Shown here: positions 62,951 to 64,000 of the stretch, piece by piece
Layout: each line of letters opens with the position of its first letter
Numbering within the stretch: the first letter of the stretch is position 1
Notes under the pieces: model-generated
What the model was told of the DNA's origin: nothing
What the model saw: the letters and a program-made list of their open reading frames with translations, nothing else
Database searches by the model: none
Source: Psychrobacter aquimaris
Lineage (GTDB): Bacteria > Pseudomonadota > Gammaproteobacteria > Pseudomonadales > Moraxellaceae
DNA: 64,000 nt
Assembly: GCF_016107525.1 (NCBI RefSeq)
Contig: NZ_JABASR010000005.1
Coordinates: forward strand, 151,391 to 215,390
Direction: 5' to 3'
Translations under genes and position numbers: made by a program

Positions 62951-63844
62951 ATGTCCTTATTTCAGCCTTTACCCAGCTATAAGATATCAAGTCGTGATAA
63001 AACACTAGATTTATCGCAGCCTCATATCATGGGCATTCTTAATGTCACACCCGATTCGTTTTCAGACGGTGGACAGTTCACTGTGGTAGATAAAGCAGTT
63101 GCTCATTGCCAGCAGATGATAAACGAAGGTGCGACTATTATCGACATTGGCGGTGAGTCTACTCGCCCCAATGCGGATATTGTGTCCACTGCTGAAGAGA
63201 TGCAGCGTGTTGTGCCAGTAGTTCGAGCCATCCGTCAGCATTACGGGGAGGATATTTGGTTATCCATTGATACCAGTAATCCAGAGGTGATGAACGCAGC
63301 TTTTGACGCTGGTGCCGATATTTGGAATGATGTACGCGCACTCAAACGCGAGGGAGCAGCAGCACTAGCGGCTGAGCTTGATATACCCATCATGCTGATG
63401 CACATGCGCGGTGAGCCAACCACGATGAACAACCTAGCTCAATACGATGATGTGGTTGATGAAGTGATGACAGAGTTGACGACGCGTATTGAAGAAGTAA
63501 CGAGCCTTGGTGTTAAACGTGAAAATATAATCATTGATCCAGGCTTTGGTTTTGCTAAGGACTATGAACATCACTGTGTATTATTGAGTCAGCTCAGAAG
63601 CTTACAAGCACTCGGATTGCCAATGATGTTTGGTATTTCGCGTAAGCGTTTTTTAGCAGAAGTATTGAGCAAGAGTGGTGTTGAAGTAGTTGCTACTACC
63701 AAAGCGGTGGATCGCGATGTCGTAGGGACTGCTGCTGGTTTGTTCGCGCTGCAGCAAGGCGCGAGTATCATTCGTACCCATAATGTGGCGATGATGCAGC
63801 AAGCAGTAGCATTATGGAGCCAGTTATCAGCGTATCATCACTAG
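62951..63844 (+). CDS. folP: Dihydropteroate synthase
   Basis: TIM-barrel enzyme (297 aa) condensing 6-hydroxymethyl-7,8-dihydropterin pyrophosphate with p-aminobenzoate; the sulfonamide target. Motifs: HIMGILNVTPDSFSDGG, GATIIDIGGESTRPNA, DTSNPEVMNAAFDAGADIWNDV, MLMHMRGEP, IIDPGFGFAK, GISRKRFL and IIRTHNV at the end. The start is ATG 62951, after GAGAG; ATG 62933 and TTG 62930 are alternatives without SD. It follows ftsH in the conserved ftsH-folP order. Confidence 0.96.
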   Translation: MSLFQPLPSYKISSRDKTLDLSQPHIMGILNVTPDSFSDGGQFTVVDKAVAHCQQMINEGATIIDIGGESTRPNADIVSTAEEMQRVVPVVRAIRQHYGEDIWLSIDTSNPEVMNAAFDAGADIWNDVRALKREGAAALAAELDIPIMLMHMRGEPTTMNNLAQYDDVVDEVMTELTTRIEEVTSLGVKRENIIIDPGFGFAKDYEHHCVLLSQLRSLQALGLPMMFGISRKRFLAEVLSKSGVEVVATTKAVDRDVVGTAAGLFALQQGASIIRTHNVAMMQQAVALWSQLSAYHH

Positions 63845-63975
63845 TATTACAATAAGTGCAAATGCTCTATAAGGTTTTCACCGTTATAAATATTTATGTG
63901 CAATACCTAAAATCTGGTTCTTAACTATTATTGAGTATGAAATAAAAAACCATCTAAATGAATGAGAGTACTTTT

Positions 63976-64000
63976 ATGACCATCCCGATTCAGCCAGAAC
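63976..64000 (+). CDS. Start of an unidentified gene (cut by the window end)
   Basis: An ATG at 63976 with GAGAG at 63964-63968 and 7-nt spacing opens a frame beginning MTIPIQPE that runs off the window. The product cannot be identified from eight residues; glmM often follows folP, but these residues do not look like a glmM start. Confidence 0.55.

Noticed and set aside
1..64000. CRISPR arrays, prophage, integrase genes or intact insertion sequences
   Set aside because: No regularly spaced repeats, no transposase or integrase motifs and no phage structural genes were found.

Overview
The window looks like an ordinary chromosomal segment of a psychrotolerant gammaproteobacterium of the Moraxellaceae, most probably Psychrobacter. 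This is inferred from the protein sequences, moderate AT-richness, a split division/cell-wall cluster (murG-murC-ddl-ftsQ-ftsA-ftsZ-lpxC, then dciA) and the many short Moraxellaceae-style hypothetical proteins. No database search was possible. No rRNA operon, prophage, CRISPR array or intact insertion sequence was seen. Most genes are housekeeping.

Layout. 0-4.5 kb: M48 lipoprotein protease, tRNA-Gly(GCC) with promoter and terminator, an NhaC-type antiporter and an SDR dehydrogenase. 4.5-7.8 kb: a decayed cytosine-deaminase-like remnant, then the most distinctive locus: roadblock/LC7 protein, BLUF blue-light receptor, MglA-like small GTPase and a second roadblock/LC7 protein, all on the plus strand. 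7.9-12.8 kb: a LysR regulator diverging from a broken doxX, followed by a YoaK-like membrane protein, two pirins and a nitroreductase. 12.9-15.4 kb (minus): Mpo1-like protein and the NAD-salvage pair nadR-pnuC. 15.9-24.1 kb: PspC protein, glyQ-glyS, a small zinc-ribbon-like membrane protein, zapA/zapB-like genes divergent from ygfB, a deaminase and argE. 24.2-35.6 kb: LysE exporter, a 750-nt gene-poor stretch with one possible small ORF, rtcB, an SDR, miaB, a Slt-type lytic transglycosylase, an RNase T2 homologue, mdh and a DUF2789 gene. 35.7-46.8 kb: ribF, an acetyltransferase, a lipoprotein, murJ, ampD, a DUF4105 envelope protein, an epimerase, an unknown protein, pyrE and gshB. 47.2-58.1 kb: the mur/fts cluster, lpxC, dciA and a secreted CHAP-like protein. 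58.2-64 kb: a DOMON-like protein, yhbY divergent from rlmE, ftsH, folP and the first codons of another gene.

How the genes fit together. Peptidoglycan precursor synthesis, lipid II flipping and recycling (murG, murC, ddl, murJ, ampD, slt) sit near the divisome genes (ftsQ, ftsA, ftsZ, zapA, zapB-like). The yhbY/rlmE/ftsH/folP order is the usual gammaproteobacterial one. The nadR-pnuC pair imports and phosphorylates nicotinamide riboside, but both NMN-adenylyltransferase motifs of this NadR are degenerate.

The best candidate for a little-described system is the BLUF/GTPase/roadblock module at 5.5-7.7 kb. It has the parts of a light-controlled MglA/MglB-like polarity or motility switch, and its G3 and G4 motifs are non-canonical. 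Other points worth a look are a FtsA with a degenerate phosphate-1 motif, mutually exclusive hairpins in the ftsZ leader, and an RNase T2 homologue lacking its first catalytic histidine.
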